In this document: positions 1-8,028 of the stretch, in pieces
Layout: every line of letters begins with the position of its first letter
Numbering within the stretch: the stretch's first letter is position 1
From: Candidatus Neomicrothrix sp. UBA2974
GTDB lineage: Bacteria; Actinomycetota; Acidimicrobiia; Acidimicrobiales; MedAcidi-G1
Direction: 5' to 3'
NCBI GenBank assembly: GCA_002348705.1
Contig: DEAU01000038.1
Coordinates: 1 to 37,708 of the forward strand
Length of the DNA stretch: 37,708 bases
Notes under the pieces: model-generated
Told to the model about the DNA's origin: nothing
What the model saw: only the letters and a program-made list of their open reading frames with translations
The model's database searches: none
Program-made: the position numbers and the translations under genes

Positions 1-46
1 CCCTGCGCGTCATGCAGGTGCTCTAGCCAACTGAGCTAACGGCCCC
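1..46 (-). tRNA. tRNA-Val (GAC anticodon), 3' part outside window
   Basis: Read on the minus strand, the acceptor 5' strand GGGGCCG (46-40) is followed by TA, a D-arm closed by GCTC/GAGC, and an anticodon stem CCTGC/GCAGG enclosing the loop ATGACGC. That loop places the anticodon GAC after the invariant T33, which reads valine GUC codons. The variable region, T-arm and 3' acceptor strand lie beyond the window edge, so acceptor pairing cannot be checked. Confidence 0.88.
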
Positions 47-102
47 GGACAAGTTCAGGCTAGCGCTCGACCTCAATGTGGCACACTCGTCAGTCGGACC
101 TC

Positions 103-711
103 TCAGGAGGCCCGGAAGGACCAAGTGCCACGATCAAGAAGAGCTCCTCCGATCAGCAAGACCCCTCCCAAGGCAATCACCGGCAAGCCACTGCCTACCG
201 ATCGGTCGAGAGACGTGACGGCATCGAGTGCTCGGACATCAGAGATTTCAACGCCGGCCACTGCCAGCAACACCGCGCCGGTGGCCAGCAGGAAGAGTTT
301 GTGGATCAATCCTCGCTGACCCACCCAAAGGGCTCCGGCGATCCCAGCAGCGACAAGACCCGTGACCAGAACAACGACGGCGTCCACGGGTAGATCCCAG
401 CCAATGAGATTGTCGACCTCTCCATCGATGCGGTCGGAGACAATCCATGGCAAGAATGTTCCCATGATGGCCAGGACGCCTCCGATAGTGGCCGCCATAG
501 CGGCCAGGCCGTTGCCGGCCGGTCGCTCCCTTCGACGAACTTCCGATTCACTCCCTGGCGGAGCCAACGGCGGTTCGTCTCCAGGATGGACGGCCTTGAT
601 GCCAAAAGGCGGCGTATGCGGCAGGGCATGGCCCCCGGCTCCAACGTCAGCGGCCGCGCCGTCTTTATCCCCGGCATTTTCGACCTCGTCGGTTAGTTCG
701 TCGTCATCCAT
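103..711 (-). CDS. Hypothetical four-helix membrane protein
   Basis: I do not recognise a family. The 202-residue product has a polar, acidic and proline-rich N-terminus (about residues 1-68), then four hydrophobic segments at roughly 71-91, 110-130, 136-156 and 176-194. Two motifs, LPWI after the first helix and GWDLPVDA before the second, lie near the membrane faces. This suggests a small integral membrane protein with a disordered cytoplasmic tail. It starts about 60 bases downstream of the tRNA-Cys gene on the same strand and may be read from the same transcript. Hydrophobicity and the long clean frame support it as a real gene; function is unknown. Confidence 0.72.
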   Translation of the reverse strand: MDDDELTDEVENAGDKDGAAADVGAGGHALPHTPPFGIKAVHPGDEPPLAPPGSESEVRRRERPAGNGLAAMAATIGGVLAIMGTFLPWIVSDRIDGEVDNLIGWDLPVDAVVVLVTGLVAAGIAGALWVGQRGLIHKLFLLATGAVLLAVAGVEISDVRALDAVTSLDRSVGSGLPVIALGGVLLIGGALLDRGTWSFRAS

Positions 712-771
712 GGGCTCCCCCGATGTTCATCGGCCGCCCCGGCCCTCTCTTGCGGACCGCCCGATTTGTCG

Positions 772-846
772 AGCACCGGGCGGGATTTGAACCCGCGGCT
801 TTACGGCTTTGCAGGCCGTTCCCTTGGTCCACTCGGGCACCGGTGC
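772..846 (-). tRNA. tRNA-Cys (GCA anticodon)
   Basis: The minus strand folds as a complete cloverleaf. Acceptor GCACCGG (846-840) pairs with CCGGTGC (779-773). The anticodon stem ACGGC/GCCGT encloses CTGCAAA (anticodon GCA), and the T-arm is GCGGG-TTCAAAT-CCCGC. The discriminator base is U, the expected identity element for bacterial tRNA-Cys. No CCA is encoded. It lies between the thioesterase gene and the membrane-protein gene, all on the minus strand. Confidence 0.95.
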
Positions 847-899
847 GTCGCCCCGGTCGGGGCCGGAGCCGCGACAATGGTATCGGTGGACCTGTCGGG

Positions 900-1352
900 T
901 TAACCGGCCCGCTCTTCTGCCAACTTCACAGTGCAAGTTCCTTGGGCGAGCGCAACGATCCTCTTCTCACCATCTTTTTCGTTTTCAACCCGGATAACCA
1001 CTACTGCCGAACGCTGAGTCATAGCCTCGATGCTCGCAATAGCCTGACAGGTTCCACCAGATACTGGCTTGAGGTAGTTGACTTTGAACTCGGTGGTGGC
1101 CGCCCAAGACCCAGGGGGCATCACTGGATACAGCACCATTCCGAGGCTGTGGTCACAAAGGGCGGCCAGACATCCACCATGCATATTGCCCATGGGCGTC
1201 ATGTGCTCATCTTTGACGTCGAACTCGACTACGAGATAGCCGGCACCCATTTCTACGTGGCGGATACCAAGAAACCCGTCGATCCCGCTGTCAGAAACAT
1301 GGCCGGTCAAGTTCTCGATGAACTTGGGATGCCGGATCTCCAAGTCAGTCAT
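900..1352 (-). CDS. PaaI-family hotdog acyl-CoA thioesterase
   Basis: The product (about 150 residues) has the hotdog-fold thioesterase signature HGGCLAALCDHSLG, in which the His-Gly-Gly loop and the following Asp bind and activate the thioester. The family hydrolyses acyl- or aryl-CoA esters, often to recover CoA during aromatic or fatty-acid breakdown; the substrate here cannot be told. The frame is open to 1379, but GGAGGG sits immediately before two ATG codons. The second of these, at 1352, has the better spacing and gives the start MTDLEIRHP. The gene ends about 50 bases before tRNA-Cys and diverges from the monooxygenase gene across a 315-base gap. Confidence 0.88.
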   Translation of the reverse strand: MTDLEIRHPKFIENLTGHVSDSGIDGFLGIRHVEMGAGYLVVEFDVKDEHMTPMGNMHGGCLAALCDHSLGMVLYPVMPPGSWAATTEFKVNYLKPVSGGTCQAIASIEAMTQRSAVVVIRVENEKDGEKRIVALAQGTCTVKLAEERAG

Positions 1353-1667
1353 CATCCCTCCAGCGGCGGTTCGGCGCAAAGTAGCCCAAGGCTGACCCCG
1401 CCAGATGACCTACGCTACGCGGCAATCAGGAGATAGTGGCGCCGTTCTTGTTCCAGACTTCGTCATTGACCTGGAGTTCACATTGATCGCTTTATTTGAT
1501 ATTGATACTCCCAACTATTGGCGCTCGGTGACCTTCTCTGCGCATGACCACTGGCCCTTGCGATCCGTCACCCGAACGGTCGCTCAGTCCAGCGGAGCCG
1601 CAGGCCCACCAAGCGCCATGACAGGCAAGGACAGTGTTCGTCCGGCGACCCAAGCCGTCCTCGTGTC
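1353..1667. other. Intergenic region between divergent thioesterase and LLM genes
   Basis: No gene is supported here. An AT-rich island at about 1481-1510 stands out in GC-rich surroundings and contains TTGATC (1483-1488) and GATACT (1504-1509), weak -35/-10 candidates with a 15-base spacer on the plus strand. This stretch probably holds the divergent promoters. A plus-strand open frame at 1405-1671 has protein-unlike composition and I do not call it. Confidence 0.4.
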
Positions 1668-2732
1668 ATGACTAGCGCTGATCGACAATCCATGCGAACC
1701 GCCATTCAACTAACGGCTGAGTCCGAGCCCTGGAAGAATCTGATCGAATGGGTTTCCGAAGCCGAGCGTCTCGGCATTGACCACTGCTGGGTAGCCGAAG
1801 CTTGGGGCGGCGATGCAGCGACTCCTATCGCTGCCCTTTCCCAGCACGTAAGTCACATGACCTTTGGAACTGGCGTATTCCAAGTGGGCGCCCGATCCGC
1901 TGCAAACACGGCGATGACTGCTTTAACCCTTCAACGAATCACCGACGGACGGTTCAGCCTGGGCCTGGGAGCGTCCGGTCCTCAAGTAGTCGAAGGACTC
2001 CACGGGACGCCCTTCGCTGAGCCCCTAACCCGGATGCGAGAGACAATCGAAGTGGTCCGCCTTGCCGAGGCAGGGGAAAAGCTGGCCTTGGACGGCAAGC
2101 AGGTCCATCTTCCGCTTCCGGATGGTGAGGGCAAGGCTCTCCGCCTCTCGCTAGACCCTGACGGACGGCCGCTACCCATCTATATCGGCTCACTATCGCC
2201 GAAAATGCTCGAGCTCACCGGCGAACTAGCGGACGGCTGGCTCGGCACCAGCTTCGTGCCGGAAGGATCTGCGACGACATTTGAGTCGCTGAGAGTTGGC
2301 GCTACACGGTCCAATCGGAAGCTAACCGACCTCGATATCTGCCAAGGAGCTGAGGTGGCCTTTGCCCGCGACGAACACCACTTAGCTGAAATGGTTGATG
2401 CCCGACGTCCCGGACTCGCCTTTAGCCTCGGCGGAATGGGCTCAGCCAAGACAAACTTCTACAACGACGCCTACGCCCGACAGGGTTTCAGTGAAGTGGC
2501 AGCCGAGTCCCAACGCCTCTGGCTGTCCGGCGACAGGAAGGCTGCAGCCGCAGTCATTCCCGACGAAATGGTCCTAGCTACAACCCTGATCGGTTCGGAA
2601 GAGCGTGTTGCCGAGAGATTCCGAGTTTGGCAAGACACCGGTATAACCCACGTGCGCCTTTACCCGGCCGGCAAAACCCTCGGCGAAAGGCTCCACACCC
2701 TTGGACGAGCTCTTGACCTTCTTCACGGCTGA
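1668..2732 (+). CDS. LLM-class (luciferase-like) F420-dependent oxidoreductase
   Basis: The 354-residue product belongs to the bacterial luciferase-like monooxygenase family, a TIM barrel that in actinomycetes usually uses coenzyme F420. Typical pieces are WVSEAERLGIDHCWVAEAW near the N-terminus, ALTLQRITDGRFSLGLGASG (cofactor-binding region) around residue 95, PIYIGSLSPKMLELTGELAD around residue 170, and a C-terminal VAERFRVWQDTGITHVRLYP. The reaction and substrate cannot be assigned. ATG 1692 (MRTAIQLTAESEPW) fits the usual family N-terminus better than ATG 1668; neither has a clear ribosome-binding site. It is followed after 60 bases by another likely F420 enzyme. Confidence 0.9.
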   Translation: MTSADRQSMRTAIQLTAESEPWKNLIEWVSEAERLGIDHCWVAEAWGGDAATPIAALSQHVSHMTFGTGVFQVGARSAANTAMTALTLQRITDGRFSLGLGASGPQVVEGLHGTPFAEPLTRMRETIEVVRLAEAGEKLALDGKQVHLPLPDGEGKALRLSLDPDGRPLPIYIGSLSPKMLELTGELADGWLGTSFVPEGSATTFESLRVGATRSNRKLTDLDICQGAEVAFARDEHHLAEMVDARRPGLAFSLGGMGSAKTNFYNDAYARQGFSEVAAESQRLWLSGDRKAAAAVIPDEMVLATTLIGSEERVAERFRVWQDTGITHVRLYPAGKTLGERLHTLGRALDLLHG

Positions 2733-2792
2733 CAGGGTTCGGTCCTTGTGTCGAGAAGGTAAAGATGACGACGTACCCGTAGTGTCGATGCT

Positions 2793-3224
2793 ATGAGCGA
2801 CCAGGAATACGCCCCGAGCTCCTATGGACCCAGCGCCGACCACGTTGAACGGTATCTAGCCACGGATGGCGAGGACGGCTTCGAGTTCAACGGCGCCGAG
2901 TGCATCATCCTCACCACCGTCGGCCGGAAGACCGGCAAGGTGAGACGGACTCCGCTCATCCGCGTCCACGATGGCAAGAATTACCTGGTCGTGGCCTCTC
3001 AGGGGGGTGCCAGAAAGCATCCCGTCTGGTACCTCAACCTGCTGGCCAACCCAGAGGTCACCATCCAAGATCGAGCCGAGGTATACCACCTCGCAGCCCG
3101 CACGGCGACGCCGGATGAAAAAGCATGCCGCTGGCCTGCGGCGTTGGCCGCTTGGCCTGCCTACGCCGACTACCAAGCGAGGACCGAGCGCGACATTCCC
3201 CTGGTGGTTTGCGAGCCTCGCTGA
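2793..3224 (+). CDS. Ddn-like nitroreductase/deazaflavin (F420)-dependent oxidoreductase
   Basis: At 143 residues the product matches the actinobacterial Ddn/Rv3547 family of split-beta-barrel, F420H2-dependent reductases. The family core is visible as LTTVGRKTGKVRRTPL (about 40-55), followed by the strand YLVVASQGGARKHPVWYLN and the segment ANPEVTIQ. Members reduce quinones or enones using F420H2; the physiological substrate here is unknown. Translation begins at ATG 2793 without a strong Shine-Dalgarno sequence. The gene converges on the pentapeptide-repeat gene, with only 7 bases between the two stop codons. Confidence 0.9.
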   Translation: MSDQEYAPSSYGPSADHVERYLATDGEDGFEFNGAECIILTTVGRKTGKVRRTPLIRVHDGKNYLVVASQGGARKHPVWYLNLLANPEVTIQDRAEVYHLAARTATPDEKACRWPAALAAWPAYADYQARTERDIPLVVCEPR

Positions 3225-3231
3225 CTGCCTG

Positions 3232-5094
3232 TCACCAATTGGGCGGATAGGCGGCTGGCTCGAAATCGGGCGGCCACACTGTGTATTCATCCCAAGAGGC
3301 CCGCGAGAGATCCGTTCTGTCGAGGATGGCCGTCGACAGGTCCGCCCTGCGTAGGTCTATGTCCCCAAGGTCGCGGCCCGAGAAGTCCACGCCAGGTAGC
3401 ACCGTGAAGTACAGAGACACATTGCTGAACTCGACCGCCGAAAAGTCCAAGCCGTCGAGAACAGAACTGATCAGGTTGACGCCATCAAGTGCTGTTCCGG
3501 CGAGATTGACACCCCTCATATCTGATTCCCTAAGCACCGAGCTGCGGAGGGTGGCTCCCGAAAGGTCCGCCGACTTCAAGTCCGCCCTGAAGAAAGATGA
3601 CCGTTCCACGGTGGTCTGCCGAAGGTCCGCTTTGGCTAGAAGAGCATCCTCGAAGTCAGCATCAATAATGATTGCCCCCCTCAGATCGGCGCCGCGGAGA
3701 TCGACTCTGTGCAAAATCGCCTCCGTCAGGTCGACCCCGCGAAGGTCAGCGCCGTAGAAGACCTGATCAGAGAGATCCTGACCGGAAAAGTCCCGGCCCC
3801 TGAGGTCCTCTCCCGCGTAACCGATACCTGCAAGAAGTTGAGGATCTAGCCGGGAGTTGGCGAGAAGTTCACCAAATGCGTCAGCATTAAGGGTTGTTCC
3901 TTCCAAGTAGGAGGGTTGACCAGAGATCCCGACGAGAATCGCCCCTCGTAGGTCGGCCCCGGCGAAATTCGTTCCCTCCACCGAAGCCCTAGTCAAGTCG
4001 GCATCGTGGAATAGCGCTCCGGAAAAGTTGGCGCCGCTGAGATCAGCGTTGCTCAGATTCGCGTCGGCTAGATCCGCACCCTGTGAACTTGTTGCCGACA
4101 GGTCTGCGCCCGAGAGGTCGGTCCCGTTTAGAACCGTTCCTGTTAGATCCGCACCCGACAGGTCGGCACCGGAGAGATCAAGTTCGGCAAAATCCATCAG
4201 TACGAACCTCCCGCCGGCCAGGTTGACCCCGGCCAGCGATACCTTCCAGCCACGGACTTCATTTAGGTCTGTTTCAGCGAGTAAGGCTCCCGAGAGTTGG
4301 GCACCGGTTAGATTCACTCCGTTCAAGGAGATAGCCCCGAGATCAGCCTCTTCGAGAATTGCGTTGGTCAGGTCAGCGCCATCAAGTATTGCCCCAACGA
4401 GGGAAGCACCTCGGAGCGACGCTCGCACCATTGATGTCCCTCGGAGGTCGAGACCATTGAGGCTCGCTCCCCCTAGCTCGGCGCCATCGAAGGTAGCTAC
4501 CATCTGGCGGGCTTCGAAGAAATTAGACGGCTCTCCAGTTATGGCCACGTAGTCTCCGCGGAAGGTGGCATGGCCAAGGTCGACACCGCTCAGATCTGCG
4601 CCAATCAGGTTCGACACAATCAGCGAGGCACCATGTAGATCGGCGCCACGAAGATCCGCCCCTCCGAGGAAAGCGCCATCCAAGTTTGTCTCTCTGAGGG
4701 AAGAGTCACGAAGGTCGGCGTAGAGCAAAGTGGCATCTCGAAGATTCGCACCCGACAAGTCCACCCCGGATGCCAACACGCCGCTGAGGTCGACTCCAAA
4801 GGCCTGAACCCCAGCAAGGACCGCTCCGGTTAGATCAGCGTCAACCAGAGAGGCACGATCAAGGACTGCACCGGACAAGTCGACTCCACGCAGGTCCGAC
4901 TCGACGAGATTTGATCCCGTCAAATCCCGTCCAACGAGATCCACCAGGCGCAGATCCTGGCCCGATAGGTCCGCATATCTATACCCCGACCGGTCGACCG
5001 TCATATCGGACGGTGCTCCGGTCGAGAACAGGCCACAAGACGCCGTGGCCAAAAGAGCTGCCACCGCCATGGCGGATAATCGGATGCGACTCAT
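3232..5094 (-). CDS. Large pentapeptide-repeat lipoprotein
   Basis: The 620-residue product starts with a signal peptide ending in ATASC (Cys20), a plausible though imperfect lipobox, so it is probably a surface lipoprotein. From residue 41 nearly all of it is A(D/N)LXX pentapeptide repeats, about 100 copies, which fold as right-handed square beta-helices. The repeats form three blocks: about 41-178, 202-389 and 429-600. They are separated by non-repeat linkers (179-201 and 390-428), and the central Leu/Phe register shifts at each linker. The C-terminus has the WPPDF motif common at the end of such proteins. Its ATG overlaps the upstream CoA-binding gene's stop (ATGA, 5094-5091), so the two are translationally coupled. 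Function is unknown. Confidence 0.93.
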   Translation of the reverse strand: MSRIRLSAMAVAALLATASCGLFSTGAPSDMTVDRSGYRYADLSGQDLRLVDLVGRDLTGSNLVESDLRGVDLSGAVLDRASLVDADLTGAVLAGVQAFGVDLSGVLASGVDLSGANLRDATLLYADLRDSSLRETNLDGAFLGGADLRGADLHGASLIVSNLIGADLSGVDLGHATFRGDYVAITGEPSNFFEARQMVATFDGAELGGASLNGLDLRGTSMVRASLRGASLVGAILDGADLTNAILEEADLGAISLNGVNLTGAQLSGALLAETDLNEVRGWKVSLAGVNLAGGRFVLMDFAELDLSGADLSGADLTGTVLNGTDLSGADLSATSSQGADLADANLSNADLSGANFSGALFHDADLTRASVEGTNFAGADLRGAILVGISGQPSYLEGTTLNADAFGELLANSRLDPQLLAGIGYAGEDLRGRDFSGQDLSDQVFYGADLRGVDLTEAILHRVDLRGADLRGAIIIDADFEDALLAKADLRQTTVERSSFFRADLKSADLSGATLRSSVLRESDMRGVNLAGTALDGVNLISSVLDGLDFSAVEFSNVSLYFTVLPGVDFSGRDLGDIDLRRADLSTAILDRTDLSRASWDEYTVWPPDFEPAAYPPNW

Positions 5095-5597
5095 AACTGA
5101 TCCTTCGTCAACGAGCGGCGGGCATCTATGACTCCGGTATCGAAGCCGGCGAGGTGTAAACCGCCGTGGAAGCGAGCGTGTTCAACCTTTAGGCATCGAT
5201 CCATTACGAGGCTTAGGCCAGCCTGAAGCACTGTTCGGGCAGCTTCTGGACTCCAGAGTCCGAACTGAGTCCAGAAGACCCGCGCTCCAACGTCCGTTGC
5301 CTCATCGGCCACCTCCGGGACGTCGTCGAGGCGTCGAAATACATCTACAAGGTCGGGCACCACTGGCAAATCGGACAATGTCGGCACGCACGGACGACCG
5401 AGGATCTCGTCGGCCATCGGATTCACGAAGAAAACCTCGTAGTCGGTGCGTAGCAGATAGGTGGCGACAAAGTTGCTGGGCCTCGCACGATTGGCCGACA
5501 CCCCGACCATGGCCACAGTTTGGATTTCGGCTAACAGTCGACGACGTTCGTCTGCGGTTGGCGGTGACCAGCCGTTTATAGGTGGATTACTTGTCAT
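5091..5597 (-). CDS. CoA-binding (YccU-like) Rossmann protein
   Basis: The 168-residue product resembles the stand-alone CoA_binding_2 family (YccU type). VAMVGVSANRARPSNFVATY (about residues 27-46) is the nucleotide-binding turn, followed by YEVFFVNPMADEILGRP and VDVFRRLDDVPEVADEA. Near the C-terminus MDRCLKVEHARF matches the family's conserved Cys-x-x-x-(E/H)H segment. The biochemical role of the family is unknown. I start it at ATG 5597 because this overlaps the stop codon of the sulfhydrylase gene as ATGA (5597-5594); the frame itself stays open to 5645. It is sandwiched by ATGA overlaps between the sulfhydrylase and pentapeptide-repeat genes, showing a coupled three-gene operon. Confidence 0.88.
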   Translation of the reverse strand: MTSNPPINGWSPPTADERRRLLAEIQTVAMVGVSANRARPSNFVATYLLRTDYEVFFVNPMADEILGRPCVPTLSDLPVVPDLVDVFRRLDDVPEVADEATDVGARVFWTQFGLWSPEAARTVLQAGLSLVMDRCLKVEHARFHGGLHLAGFDTGVIDARRSLTKDQL

Positions 5598-6898
5598 CCG
5601 ACCCTTTCTCCGACCGCTCCAACTAGGGCCTGGTCCAGGTCCCACAAGATGTCTTCGAGGTCTTCAAGGCCGACCGAGAGGCGAACCATGTCGGCCGAAA
5701 CCCCACCGGCTGCCATTGCCTCCTCGGATAGTTGCTGGTGGGTGGTCGATGCGGGATGGATGACCAACGTGCGGGCGTCTCCCACATTGGCAAGATGGCT
5801 GATCATTCGGAGTCGCTCGATAAACGCTGCCCCAGCCCGACGACCATCGTCGCCCCCAACCCCAAAGGTGAAGACCGCTCCCGGACCGTCGGGCATGTAG
5901 CGGTCGGCCAACGCCCGATAGGGCGAGTTGGCCAGACCCGCATAGGACACCCAAGACACGGCGGGGTGTTCGTCAAGGAAGCGAGCCACTGCCTGTGAGT
6001 TGGCCACGTGTTCGGCCATGCGCTGCGGCAGTGTTTCCAGACCTTGAAGGAGGAGGAAGGCATTGAATGGCGAAAGGCTTGCGCCAACATCCCTCAGTTG
6101 CTCGGCGCGCAGTTTTGTGCAGAAAGCAAACTCGCCGAAGTTCTCCCAGAACCGGAGGCCGTTGTAGCCATCGTTGGGTTCGGTCATCTGCGGAAACCGG
6201 CCGCTATCCCAGTCGAAGCGACCTGCCTCCACGACCACGCCACCGATCGACGTTCCGTGACCACCGATGAACTTCGTCGCCGAGTGCAACACGATGTCCG
6301 CTCCGTGCTCCATTGGTCGGCAGAGGTAGGGCGTAGCGAAAGTGGAGTCCACGACTAACGGCAGGTTGTGGGAGTGGGCCACGTCGGACAGGGCGGCTAT
6401 GTCAGCGACGGACCCCGACGGATTGCCGATGACCTCGGTATAGAGAAACCGTGTGGCATCATCAATTCCTGCAGCAAAGGCATCCGGATCATCACCATCC
6501 ACGAATCGAGCCTCGACGCCGAAACGTCCAAGGGTCGCATCAAACATGGTGTAAGTACCTCCGTAGAGAGCAGATGACGAGACAAAGTTGTCACCGGCGG
6601 AGGCCAGCGCTGCAGCGGTTAGGAACTCTGCAGCCTGACCCGACGCCGTGGCCACCGCACCGATGCCCCCCTCGAGACTGGCCATGCGCTCCTCGAACGC
6701 TGCTGTAGTCGGATTGGAGATCCGGCTGTAGATCGTTCCGTACTTCTGGAGTGCGAAGAGGTCAGCGGCATCGTCCACGTCCTCAAAAACAAAACTTGTC
6801 GACTGGTAGATGGGAACCGCACGGGCACCGGTTGTCGGATCTGGCCTACCACCAGCATGCAAGGCGCGGGTTCGAAAGCCCCAGGATCGGTCGGCCAT
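5594..6898 (-). CDS. metY: O-acetylhomoserine sulfhydrylase (MetY-type PLP enzyme)
   Basis: The 434-residue product is a Cys/Met-metabolism PLP enzyme of the MetY type, which makes homocysteine from O-acetylhomoserine and sulfide. The PLP lysine is Lys209 in LHSATKFIGGHG. Other family landmarks are YGTIYSRISNPT (53-64, phosphate and PLP contacts), the SSSALYGGTY segment and LVVDSTFATP (181-190). The length and the insertion before LRFWENFGEFAF fit the MetY subgroup (about 430 residues) rather than the shorter cystathionine synthases. It heads the operon with the CoA-binding and pentapeptide genes. The rhodanese-type gene ends 154 bases upstream on the same strand, so sulfur metabolism is clustered here. 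Confidence 0.93.
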   Translation of the reverse strand: MADRSWGFRTRALHAGGRPDPTTGARAVPIYQSTSFVFEDVDDAADLFALQKYGTIYSRISNPTTAAFEERMASLEGGIGAVATASGQAAEFLTAAALASAGDNFVSSSALYGGTYTMFDATLGRFGVEARFVDGDDPDAFAAGIDDATRFLYTEVIGNPSGSVADIAALSDVAHSHNLPLVVDSTFATPYLCRPMEHGADIVLHSATKFIGGHGTSIGGVVVEAGRFDWDSGRFPQMTEPNDGYNGLRFWENFGEFAFCTKLRAEQLRDVGASLSPFNAFLLLQGLETLPQRMAEHVANSQAVARFLDEHPAVSWVSYAGLANSPYRALADRYMPDGPGAVFTFGVGGDDGRRAGAAFIERLRMISHLANVGDARTLVIHPASTTHQQLSEEAMAAGGVSADMVRLSVGLEDLEDILWDLDQALVGAVGERVG

Positions 6899-6962
6899 AT
6901 CGTCGAATCTAGGCGTCAGTCGGCACTAGAGATTTGCAGGGTGCATTCTTCGTAGGGCAAGA

Positions 6963-6977
6963 GATCGGCGGCCGATC
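6963..6977. promoter_or_regulatory. Perfect 7-bp inverted repeat in the metY leader
   Basis: GATCGGC-G-GCCGATC is a perfect dyad with a one-base centre, located 65 bases upstream of the metY start. It could be an operator or a small hairpin in the leader RNA. I could not find a SAM riboswitch in front of this gene, unlike metX, so a protein operator is one way metY could be controlled. The evidence is symmetry and position only. Confidence 0.35.
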
Positions 6978-7052
6978 GAAAAGCCATCGCCGGCAACGAC
7001 TCGATGTTCATAACCAAGCGACGCATCCGAATATTCTGTCAGCAGTATCCGC

Positions 7053-7907
7053 CTATACCTGTTCGATGCCGGTAGCAAGCGGTCGGTCGGTGTGGCTCCA
7101 CTGTGACCAGGATCCGACGAACAAACGGCCTCGACCTAGTCCGGCATACTCCATGGCCAATAGGTCATGGCAGGCACTGACTCCCGAACCGCAATAGGCA
7201 ACAGCAGTCCTTGCATCGTTGACACCAAGCGAGCGATAGCGGTTCTCTAGTTCTGCCGGAGACAGGAATCGTCCTGCCTCGGGTCCGTCGGCCGCCAGGT
7301 TCTTGACATAGGGGGCATTGACTGCTCCCGGCACGTGGCCCGCCCGGGGGTCCATCGGCTCCACCTCACCCCTGTACCGCTCGGCACTACGGGCATCTAG
7401 CAAGATTCCGCCTTTGGATGAGATCATCTCGGCAACCTCGGACATCGTCACCAACGCATCTGCTGGCCAGGGAACCGCCGGCACCTCCTTGGGAGGTCGG
7501 GTCGTCGCCTTCATCTCCAAAGGACCGCTCCAAGCGTCGATACCTCCGTCGAGTAAGGCAGCAGGCCGGCCGAGGATCCGCAGCATCCATACCAGCCGAC
7601 CTGCGGCCATGCCGCCTGCGTCGTCGTATGCGATCACCGGGTCTTCGGGTCCGATCCCCAGGGAACCCATTGACGCAGCGAAGTCCGATTCAGTGGGCAG
7701 GGGATGCCGACCGGCCCCCGGAGACGGCTCGGAAGTTAGGTGCTCTTCTAGATCAACGAAGACTGCCCCGGGGAGATGTCCAACCAAGTAGGCGTCGCGC
7801 CCAGATCGACTATCGAGGTACCACCGGACGTCACAGATCACGTAGTCGTCGATTGTCGCCAGCATCGAGTGCGAAACAATCGGCGGAAGGTTCAAGCCAG
7901 TCGACAC
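7053..7907 (-). CDS. Rhodanese-type sulfurtransferase (thiosulfate/3-mercaptopyruvate)
   Basis: The product (about 284 residues) is a tandem rhodanese protein. The first domain (about 10-135) is inactive and carries the structural motif VICDVRWYLD. The second (about 150-280) has the active-site cysteine in CGSGVSA, a loop closest to the CG(S/T)GVT form typical of 3-mercaptopyruvate sulfurtransferases. These enzymes move sulfane sulfur from a donor to cyanide or thiol acceptors. AGAAG (7920-7916) lies 8 bases before GTG 7907, so I start there; TTG 7913 is in frame just upstream. The gene diverges from the acyl-CoA carboxylase operon and lies upstream of metY on the same strand. Confidence 0.9.
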   Translation of the reverse strand: MSTGLNLPPIVSHSMLATIDDYVICDVRWYLDSRSGRDAYLVGHLPGAVFVDLEEHLTSEPSPGAGRHPLPTESDFAASMGSLGIGPEDPVIAYDDAGGMAAGRLVWMLRILGRPAALLDGGIDAWSGPLEMKATTRPPKEVPAVPWPADALVTMSEVAEMISSKGGILLDARSAERYRGEVEPMDPRAGHVPGAVNAPYVKNLAADGPEAGRFLSPAELENRYRSLGVNDARTAVAYCGSGVSACHDLLAMEYAGLGRGRLFVGSWSQWSHTDRPLATGIEQV

Positions 7908-7972
7908 ACTCAAATCTTCTCATTCCGAGAGCCTCTTGGGGACAATAAATGCAATCGTCTCCAGACACTGGC

Positions 7973-8014
7973 GAGGTAAGAATCTCGGTAATTTGCTTGT
8001 AGTTTACTTACCTC
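7973..8014. promoter_or_regulatory. Inverted repeat, candidate TetR operator of the carboxylase operon
   Basis: GAGGTAAG (7973-7980) and CTTACCTC (8007-8014) are perfect 8-base inverted copies with a 26-base spacer. Together they flank the putative -35 element and abut the -10. The operon they precede encodes its own TetR regulator, and genes of this type are commonly autorepressed. The half-site spacing is wider than for a single TetR dimer, so two dimers or DNA looping would be needed. This is inference from symmetry and position. Confidence 0.45.
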
Positions 8015-8028
8015 TATAGGGTCACGGA
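7993..8028 (+). promoter_or_regulatory. Putative promoter giving a leaderless carboxylase mRNA
   Basis: TTGCTT (7993-7998) and TATAGG (8015-8020) have a 16-base spacer and resemble a housekeeping sigma promoter. A start about 7 bases after the -10 falls at about 8027, practically on the ATG at 8029, so the transcript would be leaderless, as is common in actinomycetes. No good ribosome-binding site precedes the ATG, which agrees. Confidence 0.45.

Noticed and set aside
1405..1671. 88-codon plus-strand frame whose stop overlaps ATG 1668 as ATGA
   Set aside because: The composition is unlike a protein, there is no recognisable motif and no ribosome-binding site; the overlap is probably chance.
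3281..4552. Long plus-strand open frames opposite the pentapeptide gene
   Set aside because: They are reflections of the repeat codons on the other strand; residues are repetitive Arg/Ser/Pro without sense.
6860..6885. GGGTTCGAA-like T-arm sequence
   Set aside because: It lies inside the metY coding region and lacks acceptor and anticodon arms.
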